64,000 bases of DNA from Jejuia algarum (GTDB lineage Bacteria > Bacteroidota > Bacteroidia > Flavobacteriales > Flavobacteriaceae): NCBI GenBank assembly GCA_947495775.1, contig CANMAQ010000002.1:277912-341911 (forward strand). The letters run 5' to 3'. The notes under the pieces are model-generated. The model searched no databases. It saw only the letters and a program-made list of their open reading frames with translations, and was not told the origin of the DNA. Positions 26,234 to 35,385 of the stretch are shown here, one piece after another. The position numbers were made by a program, and so were the translations under genes. Within the stretch, counting starts at the first letter, position 1. The number at the start of each line of letters is the position of its first letter.

Positions 26234-27658
26234 TTATTTTACACCTGCCAAATCAGCCTCGTTTGGGTTTACAGCCGTATCTGCTTTAGCTATGGCTTCA
26301 TCTTCTGAGGAGAAACGAATCGTTAAAGACACTACAGCTGTTACAATAACAACAATACCTATAATAAAATAACCTCCGGATACTGCTGTCGATGCTGCTG
26401 CCGATTGGGCTGCTGCAATAACATCTGCACTTTGACCGCTATTTGCTGCTATCGCTGCTTTTTCTGCTACTGCCGATTGTGACTTTAATAACATGGCTGC
26501 TAAAAAGGCCCCTACGTTTCCTCCTGCTCCTACAATACCAGATACAGAACCTATAGCTTTTTTATTGATAAAAGGCACTACAGAAAATGTAGCTCCTTCT
26601 GCCATTTGAACAGATAAACTAAATAGAATTAAAAACACAATACCAACAATGATACTTGTTGCCATAGAAAACGTCATTAACATTACACCCTGTAACGCTA
26701 AGATGCCTACTAGAAATAATACGCGACCTCTAAGACCTTTTAATTTTCCAAATTTATCACCAAAGAAACCGCCTAGTGTTCTTGCAAAAATATTCATAAG
26801 CGCAAAAGACAATACAATATTACCTGCTGTAACGCGCTCTAATTGGAAGGTATTCTGTAAATAATCGTCCATAGTACCATATACCGTTAACTCAATACCA
26901 AAACAAGAGGCATACACTAAAAACAGAATCCATGTTCTGTAATCTTTAAGCACTGTAGCAAAACCTACTTGATCTTTCTTTTTTTCTATAGTAACTCCAG
27001 AAGCTTTTAAATCTTTAAAGTTACCTTGTGGTGTATCTTGGGTAAAGAAGAAGTATACCAATCCCATTAAGAAACAAACCACACCAGCAATAACCATAGA
27101 ATAACGCCATGCTTCAGCTTCGGCAACGCCAAAACCGATTACAGCAGCAGCTATTAAAGGCATTCCTAAACGGTTAGCACCGCCACCAAGGTTACCCCAT
27201 CCTGCAGAAGTTGCATTTGCTGTTCCTACAATATTAGGAGCAAACATTAAAGAGGTATGCACTTGGGTAATTACGAAAGACGCTCCTATAAATCCTATAA
27301 ATAAGCGACATACTAAAAATTGTGTTGGGGTTTGTACCAATCCGCATAAAACCACAGGAATAGCGCCTAACATTAACAGCCAAGTATAACAAATTCTCGG
27401 CCCATATTTATCACATAATTTTCCAATAAGTAGTCGTGCAAAAACAGTTCCTGAAACGGCTAATATAATAGAGTTCCATTTCTGGTCTGGTGTTAAGCCT
27501 AAATCTCTAACAACATCTGGCATAAAAGGCACAATGCCAAACCATGAGAAGAAGCATAAAAAAAATGAAATTGCTGTGATCCAAAATGTACGTATTGAGA
27601 CGTTTTTAAGATCATAAAGTTTAAGTGTTGTTGATTTCGTCTGTGTTGTAGTGTCCAT
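26234..27658 (-). CDS. narK: Nitrate/nitrite transporter, NarK/NasA-type MFS carrier
   Basis: A 474-residue major-facilitator protein with 12 predicted helices. N-terminal FFLCFFSWFGIVPFMPDVVRDLGLTPDQ, the LLIGKLCDKYGPR loop and the two glycine-rich nitrate signatures (AGWGNLGGGANRLGMPL and GSVSGIVGAGGNVGAFL) are typical of nitrate/nitrite porters. An Ala-rich segment lies before the last helix. The reading frame opens at 27679, but the ATG at 27658 is chosen: it starts at MDTTTQTKST and leaves the regulatory palindrome (27685) a sensible distance upstream. It is the first gene of the operon with the nitrate reductase and rubredoxin-domain protein. Confidence 0.93.
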   Translation of the reverse strand: MDTTTQTKSTTLKLYDLKNVSIRTFWITAISFFLCFFSWFGIVPFMPDVVRDLGLTPDQKWNSIILAVSGTVFARLLIGKLCDKYGPRICYTWLLMLGAIPVVLCGLVQTPTQFLVCRLFIGFIGASFVITQVHTSLMFAPNIVGTANATSAGWGNLGGGANRLGMPLIAAAVIGFGVAEAEAWRYSMVIAGVVCFLMGLVYFFFTQDTPQGNFKDLKASGVTIEKKKDQVGFATVLKDYRTWILFLVYASCFGIELTVYGTMDDYLQNTFQLERVTAGNIVLSFALMNIFARTLGGFFGDKFGKLKGLRGRVLFLVGILALQGVMLMTFSMATSIIVGIVFLILFSLSVQMAEGATFSVVPFINKKAIGSVSGIVGAGGNVGAFLAAMLLKSQSAVAEKAAIAANSGQSADVIAAAQSAAASTAVSGGYFIIGIVVIVTAVVSLTIRFSSEDEAIAKADTAVNPNEADLAGVK

Positions 27659-27684
27659 AATTAAGTAATATATAGGCACAAATC

Positions 27685-27700
27685 TACGTATTAATACTTA
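27685..27700. promoter_or_regulatory. Crp/Fnr-type palindrome upstream of narK
   Basis: TACGTA-TTAA-TACTTA, one substitution from the perfect inverted repeat seen at four other promoters in the window, centred about 34 bp before the chosen narK ATG. A further TTACGTAA palindrome lies about 12 bp beyond it. Confidence 0.62.
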
Positions 27701-28091
27701 ATTTAAAACTATGTATTACGTAATTCGTTGAAAAAATACGTTTTCTATAGTTTAGGATTGTATTTTTTAAAAAAATCGAAAAAACCAAGGTTGACTTCGT
27801 ATTTTAATATAAATACTACAAAATAAAAAAGGTTACGCCATACTCGTATTGACGTCTTAAAGGCATTTTAGTTTCTACTTACAAGTTATACTGTAACCTA
27901 AAGTGGCTGTACAGTATGAAAGCTATTACAGCTCGAAAAACATGTTTAAATACCTCGGAAGTTTCCCATTTCTATATGCATTAGAACAGTTTATTACGTC
28001 TCAAATAATAGGCGTAAAAGCACACCATAACTATATACACTTTTACAGCCCTAACGCACACTAACATTCTAATGCATATAGCGGGATATTG
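27701..28091. other. Intergenic stretch between narK and the Lys/Glu-rich protein gene
   Basis: About 390 bp with no supported ORF. Apart from the narK promoter side, I see no clear hairpin, repeat or promoter box. Confidence 0.45.
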
Positions 28092-28763
28092 TTAGTTTGT
28101 TGTAGGAAATACGATTTTTTCTAATTCTTGCTTGCGCTTAGCAACAGCTGCTTTTCCTTTATTAATCGTTTCTTCTAACGCTTTTAATTTTTCTTCTGCT
28201 TTAGCTATTTTTTCTTCTTTTTCTAGCGCTTCTTCCTCTGTTATCGTTTTAGTTTCTTTTTGCGTTTTAACTTTTTCTTTCGCATTCTCTATTTTAGCTT
28301 TCCCTTTTTTTACAAGTGCACTCTTAGTTTCAAGTGCTTCCTCTTGAGCTTCTAATTTTTGTTTTGCCTCTGTAGATCTCAGCCGTCCAAATTCTTTCCC
28401 TGAAAGTCCATTTTTATTCTTGCCATAAGCCTTTCCTTCGCTTTTAACCGCTTTTTCTACAGCTTCACTTTGATCTTCTTTGCCTTTTTTGATCGCTTTT
28501 TCAGCTTTTTCAACTTTCGCCTTGCCTTTTTCTAGATGTTTATCTTTCATCGCTTTCCCTTTACCTTTAGCGCTATCTATTTGCGCTTCGGCATGTGCTT
28601 CCAAATCCTCTACAGCTTTTTTGTTCTTTTTTACTTTTTCTTTCCCTTTTTGTTTAGCAACTTTTAGCTGTCCTTTAGCCTCTTGCGATTTACCTTGAGC
28701 TAACGCATTTGTAGCGCTTAAAGTGATGCATATGCAAGCTATGATGTATATATATTTTTTCAT
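28092..28763 (-). CDS. Exported Lys/Glu/Ala-rich coiled-coil protein
   Basis: 223 residues with a signal peptide (MKKYIYIIACICITLSATNALAQ). The mature part is almost wholly made of charged helix: repeated KGKAKVEKAEKA, KKGKAKIENAKEKV and EEEALEKEEKIAKAEEKL stretches that predict long coiled coils, with very high Lys and Glu content. Nothing catalytic is visible and no family is recognised. It could be a periplasmic scaffold or stress protein; low-complexity composition makes distant matches unreliable. It precedes the NarL-like gene region on the same strand but is separately spaced. Confidence 0.7.
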   Translation of the reverse strand: MKKYIYIIACICITLSATNALAQGKSQEAKGQLKVAKQKGKEKVKKNKKAVEDLEAHAEAQIDSAKGKGKAMKDKHLEKGKAKVEKAEKAIKKGKEDQSEAVEKAVKSEGKAYGKNKNGLSGKEFGRLRSTEAKQKLEAQEEALETKSALVKKGKAKIENAKEKVKTQKETKTITEEEALEKEEKIAKAEEKLKALEETINKGKAAVAKRKQELEKIVFPTTN

Positions 28764-28862
28764 GTAATTGTAGTTTAATAAAATAGTAGAAATGTATTAA
28801 ATAAGACTATACGCTAGTTTTAGTAGGATTATCACATCTTAACTCTAACGCAGTTAGAGCAT

Positions 28863-29081
28863 CTAAAGATCGTCTAATGCACTTAAAGCCGCTTCAGCGT
28901 CTTCAGCTTTAGCATCTAAATCATGCGTGGTTGTTTCTATATTGTGCTCTATGTTATCGATTTTCTGTATACTTTCGTTGGTAACGGTAGCCTCTTCTGC
29001 CTTTGCCTTTTCGTCTCTACAAGACACAAATAGCAGCACGACAAACATAAAAGCAATCGTATTTTTAATGCATTTTCTCAT
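28863..29081 (-). CDS. Small predicted lipoprotein
   Basis: 72 residues. A hydrophobic leader ending LFVSC gives a lipobox (Cys21). The mature part is acidic and Ala-rich (HNIETTTHDLDAKAEDAEAALSAL), probably one amphipathic helix. No family is recognised. It lies upstream of the coiled-coil protein on the same strand, and both are exported and helical, so a partnership is possible but unproven. Confidence 0.6.
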   Translation of the reverse strand: MRKCIKNTIAFMFVVLLFVSCRDEKAKAEEATVTNESIQKIDNIEHNIETTTHDLDAKAEDAEAALSALDDL

Positions 29082-29260
29082 AATAGTTTAGTGTATTTAA
29101 ATTTTAGATATAATAGTAAATACACAATATAAGAAGTAATTCCTACGTATACAAATAAGCTGACTTAGTAGAACTAAGACGTGAAATAAAACACTAAAAC
29201 CGACAAGAAAAAAGCCTTTTAAGCGTATCAGATGGCGCGTCCATCTTATACAACTGTCGT

Positions 29261-29926
29261 CTATACCAACCCATATTCTATAGCTTTACTGCTAAGTTCT
29301 TTAAGGTTTTTAACTTCTAATTTCTTCATTAAGTTAAACCGATGTACTTCTGCTGTGCGCTTGCTTATGGCCAATTCTTCGGCAATATCTTTATTGTTTT
29401 TAAGTTCTAAAACCAAACCTAAAATCTGCTTTTCGCGTTTGGTAAGTTTAAATGGTGCCGTTTTAAGGGGGGGTTTAGGGGTACCTTCTACAGGTTTATT
29501 ACCGTTTACAAAATTATCCATGATAATCGCAGACACATCGCCTGTAAAATATTTCCCTCCAGAAGCGACACTGTGAAGAGCCTTTAAAAATTCTTCTTTA
29601 CTCGCCCCTTTTAGCAAATACCCATCGGCACCTGCTTGTATGGCCTTCACCACATATTCTTCAGAATCGTGCATTGATAACACCAGTGTTTTTACATCAA
29701 TCTGTTGCTTCGTAATTTCTCCAACCACTTCTATACCATTCATTTCTGGCATTCTTATGTCCACGATTAAAACATGGGGTTTGCTCCTGCTTATCACCTC
29801 CAACGCTTCTTTTCCATTCGAAGCTTCATCAATAACAACAATTCCAGATTGGTCTTCTAATAAGGCTCTTATACCATCTCTTACCAAAACATGATCGTCT
29901 GCTAAAACAACGTTAATTCTATCCAT
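29261..29926 (-). CDS. NarL/FixJ-family response regulator
   Basis: 221 residues: a receiver domain with Asp10/Asp11 and phospho-acceptor Asp56 in VLIVDIRMPEM, then Lys in YLLKGAS; and a C-terminal LuxR-type helix-turn-helix (LTKREKQILGLVLELKNNKDIAEELAISKRTAEVHRFNLMKKL). No kinase gene is adjacent. The only HisKA_3-type kinase in the window, the NarX-like protein at 54966, lies on the far side of the T6SS locus and is the likely partner. A perfect Crp/Fnr-type palindrome sits about 39 bp before its ATG, tying it to the nitrogen-oxide regulon. Confidence 0.93.
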   Translation of the reverse strand: MDRINVVLADDHVLVRDGIRALLEDQSGIVVIDEASNGKEALEVISRSKPHVLIVDIRMPEMNGIEVVGEITKQQIDVKTLVLSMHDSEEYVVKAIQAGADGYLLKGASKEEFLKALHSVASGGKYFTGDVSAIIMDNFVNGNKPVEGTPKPPLKTAPFKLTKREKQILGLVLELKNNKDIAEELAISKRTAEVHRFNLMKKLEVKNLKELSSKAIEYGLV

Positions 29927-29957
29927 AATATCGTAATATGGACTAAAGATAATAAAT

Positions 29958-29973
29958 TAAGTATAAGTACTTA
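29958..29973. promoter_or_regulatory. Crp/Fnr-type palindrome upstream of the NarL-like gene
   Basis: Perfect inverted repeat TAAGTA-TAAG-TACTTA, extended by one matching base pair on each side (T/A), centred about 39.5 bp before the ATG, the same distance as at the globin gene. Confidence 0.7.
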
Positions 29974-30109
29974 ATTCTTGAGTACTGATTTTTTTAAAGA
30001 CATGACAAACAGCAACTCAAACTATCTAAATAACAACATATTACGTTTTAATTCAGTGTATGCCTTGGAACAGCATCATGAGGATCTCAAATGCCATAAA
30101 CGCTACTAT

Positions 30110-30153
30110 TTTCTTAATTTAACCGTAGTGATCACTACGTTTAAATTAAGAAA
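30110..30153. repeat. 44-bp near-perfect palindrome
   Basis: Centred on CGTAGTGATCACTACG, with arms TTTCTTAATTTAA and TTAAATTAAGAAA. Only one base pair of the 22 is mismatched and there is no loop. It lies in the gap between the RidA terminator and the NarL-like promoter and has no T-run, so a protein-binding or recombination site, or part of a multi-hairpin terminator region, is possible. Confidence 0.7.
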
Positions 30154-30180
30154 CATAGCCTAACGGTAATGTTTGCTGCA

Positions 30181-30226
30181 GTTTAAAACCCTATTAGATA
30201 TTGTAATGTCTAATTGGGGTTTAAAC
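30181..30226. repeat. Inverted repeat with 18-bp arms
   Basis: Arms GTTTAAAACCCTATTAGA and TCTAATTGGGGTTTAAAC pair at 16 of 18 positions across a 10-base spacer. It lies 27 bp from the 44-bp palindrome and 24 bp from the RidA terminator, giving three strong hairpins in under 200 bp. Confidence 0.65.
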
Positions 30227-30250
30227 ATAAGATATATGCCATATAAAAAA

Positions 30251-30287
30251 CGCGCCCTATGGTATTGAAATACTACCATAGGGCGCG
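30251..30287 (-). terminator. Terminator of the RidA gene
   Basis: A 14-bp perfect stem CGCGCCCTATGGTA/TACCATAGGGCGCG with a 9-base loop, then a T-run on the minus strand, 30 bp after the RidA stop codon. Confidence 0.88.
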
Positions 30288-30317
30288 CTTTATACAAACG
30301 TACAAAAAAGTGATGCA

Positions 30318-30698
30318 CTAAGCTTTTAAAGCTGTAACTTGAATTTCAATTTTCATTTTCTCATCCAATAACTTCGCTTCAAATGCAGTAGCAGCAGGCT
30401 TTACAGTACCTAAATATTTTTGAAGTACAGGCAAACACAATTCAAATTCTGAAGCATCTTTAATAATATACGTTATACGTACAATATCTGCCATACTCGA
30501 ATTGGCCTTCTCCAAAGTTGTCTTGATATTTAGTAAACATTGTTCTGTTTGCTCGGCAATAGCATCGCTTATAGTCATATCACTATAATCGTATCCTGTT
30601 GTTCCTGATACAAATACCCAATCGCCTTGTACCACGGCTCTAGAATAGCCCATTTTATCTTCAAATTCTGATCCCGAGCTTATTAATTCTCTTTTCAT
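30318..30698 (-). CDS. RidA (YjgF/YER057c/UK114) family protein
   Basis: A 126-residue small trimeric-fold protein; RidA enzymes hydrolyse reactive enamine/imine intermediates, and other subfamilies have different roles. The family pattern is visible: MGYSRAVVQGDWVFVSGTTGYD near the start, EQTEQCLLNIKTTLEKANSSMADIVRITYII in the middle and the C-terminal KPAATAFEAKLLDEKMKIEIQVTAL. The canonical C-terminal Arg of the R-x-x-V/A-x-x-L RidA signature appears replaced here by Ala (KPAAT), which points to a divergent subfamily. Single gene with its own terminator; link to neighbours unclear. Confidence 0.85.
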   Translation of the reverse strand: MKRELISSGSEFEDKMGYSRAVVQGDWVFVSGTTGYDYSDMTISDAIAEQTEQCLLNIKTTLEKANSSMADIVRITYIIKDASEFELCLPVLQKYLGTVKPAATAFEAKLLDEKMKIEIQVTALKA

Positions 30699-30823
30699 TT
30701 TTACAATTTATTTATATAATGATTTATTAGTATTGTTTTAATACCATGGTGTATAATAGCTAAAAACCCTCACAATTTTAATTGCAAGGATGTTATGTGT
30801 TTTAGCTGTATACTGGACGTGTA

Positions 30824-31330
30824 TTACTGATTTCTATAAGCATCTAAATACCGATTACAGGTACTTAACTCATTAGACAAACGCTCTAGCTCTTGACTAT
30901 ACGATTCTAACTTTGCTTCTACATCTTCAAATGTTTTCAACTTTGTTTTTAACTCCTGAATGTCTACATAAGACTGTACTGAATTCACATACATATCATA
31001 ATTATATGTAGAGTCTTTTTGAGGAATGCTTTTTTGCAATTCTACAATATTAGAATTGATAAGCGCATTAAAATATTGTGCATTTTGTCCTGGCACATCT
31101 AATGAATCGATTAAAGCTTTAATTTCATTCGCTTTAGTAGAAAATTTTTCTTGGTATATTTTTTCTTTATTTACAGCTTCTATTTTAGTTCGTAAAATTT
31201 TATTCTCTTTTGAAGGCAAACTGTTAAAGTCGAAAAAGGCTGCTAATAATATAAGTAGTATTGTGCCTAATAACAGTCCAGCAAACTTTAAAATACGAAC
31301 TGTTCTTTCTTTTTTATTTTTAGGTTCCAT
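30824..31330 (-). CDS. tssO: T6SS-iii membrane protein TssO
   Basis: 168 residues: a short basic cytoplasmic start, one transmembrane helix (about 14-31, ILKFAGLLLGTILLILLAAFF), then a long helical/coiled-coil periplasmic part ending in LSNELSTCNRYL. The size and layout match TssO, one of the membrane components found only in the Bacteroidota T6SS-iii in place of the TssJLM complex. It is the last gene of the minus-strand tssE-tssF-PKD-tssK-tssO run, 36 bp after tssK. Confidence 0.8.
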   Translation of the reverse strand: MEPKNKKERTVRILKFAGLLLGTILLILLAAFFDFNSLPSKENKILRTKIEAVNKEKIYQEKFSTKANEIKALIDSLDVPGQNAQYFNALINSNIVELQKSIPQKDSTYNYDMYVNSVQSYVDIQELKTKLKTFEDVEAKLESYSQELERLSNELSTCNRYLDAYRNQ

Positions 31331-31366
31331 GATAGTATGTCTAATCTTTTAATAAGGGGTGATGCT

Positions 31367-32533
31367 CTAATCTAATAAAAAACTACGTCTTTGTTTTACA
31401 TCCTGTTTGGCAACAACTTCTTCTTTTACAAAAATATTCGAATCAGATTTTTTACCAATGTAATCGAGATCATCCAATTTCTTGAACAATGATAACATTA
31501 TTTTTGAAAACTTAGACACTGTAGCTAAAGATAAATTAACATCATGGTGTATATAAGTCACATCTACCATATTTGCTAAGACATTTTCGAAGTCGCCTTG
31601 CGTGGTAGCACTCCAACTGGTAATATAATTAACTAATTCTTCTTTTCCAGACCCTGTATAGACATCGATACTATTTTTCATGATACGCCCTAAACCTTGT
31701 AGTTTGGTAATCATCTTAACAGGAGATGCATTGCGATCTTCTAAAGTAAATTCTGGAAGTATCCCCGAGACATACTGCAATACATTTTGAGAAATACTAA
31801 GTACCATATACGCCAATTCATTGGTTTGTTTTTTCTGAAATATTTTTTGTATAATTTGTAACGCATGGCGCTCTATACTTCCAAAAAACACAAGCATTTC
31901 AGAATAAATATACACAAGATCGATATGGCTCTGTATCGAATAGGAAGGTGGGATATAATTGGTTACCAATGCAGGTATTCCATTTTCATTTTTTAGCTTC
32001 CCGATAACCAAATGCGTGCCGCCTAAAGCTGCTGTATTTAAACTATCTGCATCTATTACAGACAAGGTATACTTAGGTAAAACATGAGGATGTCTAGGAG
32101 GTTCCTCTTCATTAGCATCCCCAAAAGGCTGTTTTATATAAGGGTTAACCGCCAATATGATATAAAAATCTTCGGCATCGTTGTCTTTTAAGTTGACTAA
32201 CGTTGTAATCTTTTCAAAACTACCGCTAGCCCCTAAAGTCGCATTAATAGCATCTGTAATGTATATATAATGGCCTTGCGAACTTACTGCTATACAATTA
32301 TTAAGTTGGGCTTTTAGTGTTTGTTGTGCATCTAAAGACAAGACAATATCTTCAGGTTTATGCTTATAATCGGCTACAGCCAATAATCCATAACGGTTTG
32401 CATCTACAGTAACAGCTGTGCTTTTAGCGATTAAATCTATGGTGGCATTATCGGTGTCTTGGAAATGAGATTTTGTAATCTTCATCCCATCAACCCAATT
32501 TACAAAGCAATGATTTTTAGAACGTGATTCCAT
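31367..32533 (-). CDS. tssK: T6SS baseplate protein TssK
   Basis: 388 residues. The start VNWVDGMKITKSHFQDTDN is characteristic of Bacteroidota TssK, and the length and beta-rich N-terminal shell plus helical C-terminal half fit the family. TssK trimers link the baseplate wedges (TssE-F-G) to the membrane complex. The gene follows the PKD protein gene by 2 bp and precedes tssO, inside a tight baseplate/membrane operon. Confidence 0.87.
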   Translation of the reverse strand: MESRSKNHCFVNWVDGMKITKSHFQDTDNATIDLIAKSTAVTVDANRYGLLAVADYKHKPEDIVLSLDAQQTLKAQLNNCIAVSSQGHYIYITDAINATLGASGSFEKITTLVNLKDNDAEDFYIILAVNPYIKQPFGDANEEEPPRHPHVLPKYTLSVIDADSLNTAALGGTHLVIGKLKNENGIPALVTNYIPPSYSIQSHIDLVYIYSEMLVFFGSIERHALQIIQKIFQKKQTNELAYMVLSISQNVLQYVSGILPEFTLEDRNASPVKMITKLQGLGRIMKNSIDVYTGSGKEELVNYITSWSATTQGDFENVLANMVDVTYIHHDVNLSLATVSKFSKIMLSLFKKLDDLDYIGKKSDSNIFVKEEVVAKQDVKQRRSFLLD

Positions 32534-32535
32534 AT

Positions 32536-33540
32536 TTAAAATAAGCTTTTAGAATAGTCAATAGAAATATATTCGATACAGTTTGTTTTTTTGTTTCGCA
32601 ATATCTCTAAAGCCTTTATTTTTATATTTTTACCTTGTATTTTACTACAAAATTCTACAAAAGTAAGTTGTTTCCCTTTAGTGTATACTGGTATTTCTAA
32701 GTTCCCACAAACATAAGGGTCAAAATCGCCTGCATTGGCCTCTTCATCACTAACCTTTATAAGCATTTCTGCAAAGGCTTTTCTGCTAATTATGGTTTTC
32801 TCTATATTGGCCTGTTCGTTAAGGTTTGGGACAACACTTACCGTTCCTACACCTCCTGGCTTAACAGGCAATCCCTTACTTTTTTTCTTTTTATGAGTCT
32901 TGATTTTTGGTGGTGGCAGGGCCATTCCACCGTTGCGAAGCACATTTATTTTCTTTTGTGTGCTGTATCTTGGATCGCCATTAACAATAAGCGTTACTGT
33001 TTTTAGACCTGGCGTTTTATAAGCATAGGTGGGGTTTTGGTAAGTAGAATTCACTGCTGCCGTTTCGCCAAAACGCCATTCCCAACTGGTTGCATTTTTA
33101 GTAAGATCTTTGGCCGAAAGCAGTTCTCCTACTTTTATGGTACTTGGTATTTCAAATGCTGCAATGCGCGAAGAATCTATAACAAAGCGTTTTTCGGCGA
33201 TAACCACTGTTTTTGTATAATCGCAGCTGCCATTTACTGTTAAGGTAATATCGTAAGTTCCTGGTGCTTCGTAAGTATGAAACGGGTTGGCATCATGTCT
33301 GTATTCAGAATCATCACCGAAATCCCATTCTAAACGTTCTGCCTGTTCAGAAAAATCTTTAAACCTTATAATCTCACCAACGCGGTAATGCTTTGCTTGG
33401 ATATCAAAATTAACGATTTCACAGGGTTTATGTGTGATTGCTTTAAAGCTAAAAACAGTCAAAGCGACTAACATGATCCCTGCAAGTAGGACTAAAATAC
33501 TTTTATCTACACTTTTATTAATAGGTTGAGGTGTTTTCAT
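32536..33540 (-). CDS. PKD-domain inner-membrane protein of T6SS-iii (TssP candidate)
   Basis: 334 residues. One transmembrane helix (about 12-32, SILVLLAGIMLVALTVFSF) is followed by two PKD-like beta-sandwich repeats, about 44-113 (WDFGDDSEYRHDANPFHTYEAPGTYDITLTV) and 127-195 (WEWRFGETAAV, YAYKTPGLKTVTLIV), a basic linker (KIKTHKKKKSKG) and a compact C-terminal domain. It lies between tssF and tssK with 2-8 bp gaps, so it is surely part of the apparatus. I think it is the component named TssP in T6SS-iii, but I cannot confirm the name from sequence alone. Confidence 0.7.
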   Translation of the reverse strand: MKTPQPINKSVDKSILVLLAGIMLVALTVFSFKAITHKPCEIVNFDIQAKHYRVGEIIRFKDFSEQAERLEWDFGDDSEYRHDANPFHTYEAPGTYDITLTVNGSCDYTKTVVIAEKRFVIDSSRIAAFEIPSTIKVGELLSAKDLTKNATSWEWRFGETAAVNSTYQNPTYAYKTPGLKTVTLIVNGDPRYSTQKKINVLRNGGMALPPPKIKTHKKKKSKGLPVKPGGVGTVSVVPNLNEQANIEKTIISRKAFAEMLIKVSDEEANAGDFDPYVCGNLEIPVYTKGKQLTFVEFCSKIQGKNIKIKALEILRNKKTNCIEYISIDYSKSLF

Positions 33541-33548
33541 CTATTTTT

Positions 33549-35384
33549 CTAATTTATGAGTAACTTATAAGGCAAAACATTTGTTGAACGTTCTTCCAAA
33601 AGTAACATTATATTATTTTTTAACATATCCCATTCTATAGTTGGGGTAGGTACTGCCGCATTTTTAAAAATGCGAATCACTAAAGTAGGCAACTTGCCTT
33701 TGTTAAAAGCCTCATGCACTACAAACTCTTTGCGCACATCTACACGTTCAATTTTCTCGCCACAGATATCAAAACACAGCGCTTTAACGTCCTCTCGAGT
33801 CACAATACGCTCTTGAGACAGCACACTATGTCTGTATTTTAGCATTTGTTCTTTACTACTTAATGTATTGCGCCCTTGTAATGTAGGGGTTACCAAATAA
33901 CAAGATTCACTATTTAATTCTGTGCCTTTATAGACTTGTAAAGGCGTATTAGAGCGTATGGAATTTGCATCGCCCCCCACGGTAGACCAAAAATCTATAA
34001 AAATAGATTCTTTTTTATTATAAGGGTTAATAGAAACATAATGGGTATTTGCTTTCATTAAATTTGCTTCCTCTAATTTATTTTCTATTACAGAAATGAT
34101 TTGGTTAAGCTTCCCCACATTGGTTTGTAAAAAATCGCTACCAAACACAGAAAAAGCAGAACTTTCATTTTTTAATAAATCTATGAGATGCAATAGGTAA
34201 TCTTTAGCTTTACGCGAATCTAATTTACTTACGTTTTCGGTTCTTAGCGCATAAGCTCCTTTGGTTTCTCCAACATTTTGCTCCCCTAATAGCGTGTAGG
34301 TTTTACCTGTATCGTTTGAGATTTTACGTATGTCTAAAAATAAATCTGAAGTACTAAAAGGCACAATATGCGTAAAGTGACTTAACTGATACGTTGTATG
34401 CTCTAATTTTCTATTTAAAACAGGAAACGTATTAAAAGAGGTATACACACTCTTTAATACGGCATTACTTAGTGTGCTAGGAAACACTACTTTTATCCAA
34501 TGCAAACCCGACAAAGCGTCTCGTACCTCTTCGTTAACCGCTGCCATAACATCTGGTGTTTCTGTAGCAGCATTCAAGTTATGGTCTGAATTAAAAGAGA
34601 TGTAATGTTGTTTGTAATTGGTCGCCGTTTGCTGCTCTATAGACAGCATTTTTTTAGAGGTCGCCGAAAGGCGTTTTTTAATGTAATTTGCATCATCGGC
34701 ATGGCTGTCGTAATACCCTGCGCTCACTTCCATTTTTTTACCGTTAAAATAAAAATCGGCCTGTCGCAACTGGTTATAAAACAACGCTGTATGTGACATA
34801 TCACTCAGCTCGAAAAACAGCGAAGTGCCTTTTAAAGAAATGCGTTCTTCAGAAGCTGTTACGCCAATATATAAGGTAGATGGTGCAGCAGTATATCCCT
34901 TGGAAAACTGTACATTGCTTTTTTCTATCGCTTTAGACTGCGCTTCAAATTGCATCAAATGGTCTCCACTTAAAGCCGCTGCCACATAAGTGTCGACAAG
35001 TTTAAAAGAACGTATAGGTGATAAAAACACAGATTTAAATGCAACCTGTCCTTCCTTATCTTTTATCCGTTTCTGCGTGTAAAACTGATGAATAGGCGTA
35101 ATTCTAGTACTGGGTTCTGTTGGAGCTGCATGTACAATCGCATTACACGGTTGCGCGCCATTAGAACTTTCTGGTGTCATGAGCTGGACCAACTTTTCTG
35201 TAAGTCGGTTTTGTGAACCATTAATTTCATGAGAAATCTTAGCCAGTTCAGAAGCACAAGCACCTATAAGTAATGAGACAATAGGATCAAAAGAACTTTC
35301 GATATCATTGGGACTAACTCCCCAAAGCTCGGCCGCCTTTTTCACCATTCTATGTTTTATATCTGTTTTAGTTTCTACCTTCAT
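33549..35384 (-). CDS. tssF: T6SS baseplate protein TssF
   Basis: 611 residues. The N-terminal KHRMVKKAAELWGVSPNDIESSFDPIVSLLIGACASELAKI with ISHEINGSQNRLTEKLVQLMTPE (given in separate parts) is the hallmark of Bacteroidota TssF, and PYNKKESIFIDFW and the DVKALCFDICGEKIERVDVRKEF end fit too. TssF and TssG form the baseplate wedge around TssE. It starts 1 bp after tssE ends. Confidence 0.9.
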   Translation of the reverse strand: MKVETKTDIKHRMVKKAAELWGVSPNDIESSFDPIVSLLIGACASELAKISHEINGSQNRLTEKLVQLMTPESSNGAQPCNAIVHAAPTEPSTRITPIHQFYTQKRIKDKEGQVAFKSVFLSPIRSFKLVDTYVAAALSGDHLMQFEAQSKAIEKSNVQFSKGYTAAPSTLYIGVTASEERISLKGTSLFFELSDMSHTALFYNQLRQADFYFNGKKMEVSAGYYDSHADDANYIKKRLSATSKKMLSIEQQTATNYKQHYISFNSDHNLNAATETPDVMAAVNEEVRDALSGLHWIKVVFPSTLSNAVLKSVYTSFNTFPVLNRKLEHTTYQLSHFTHIVPFSTSDLFLDIRKISNDTGKTYTLLGEQNVGETKGAYALRTENVSKLDSRKAKDYLLHLIDLLKNESSAFSVFGSDFLQTNVGKLNQIISVIENKLEEANLMKANTHYVSINPYNKKESIFIDFWSTVGGDANSIRSNTPLQVYKGTELNSESCYLVTPTLQGRNTLSSKEQMLKYRHSVLSQERIVTREDVKALCFDICGEKIERVDVRKEFVVHEAFNKGKLPTLVIRIFKNAAVPTPTIEWDMLKNNIMLLLEERSTNVLPYKLLIN

Positions 35385-35385
35385 A

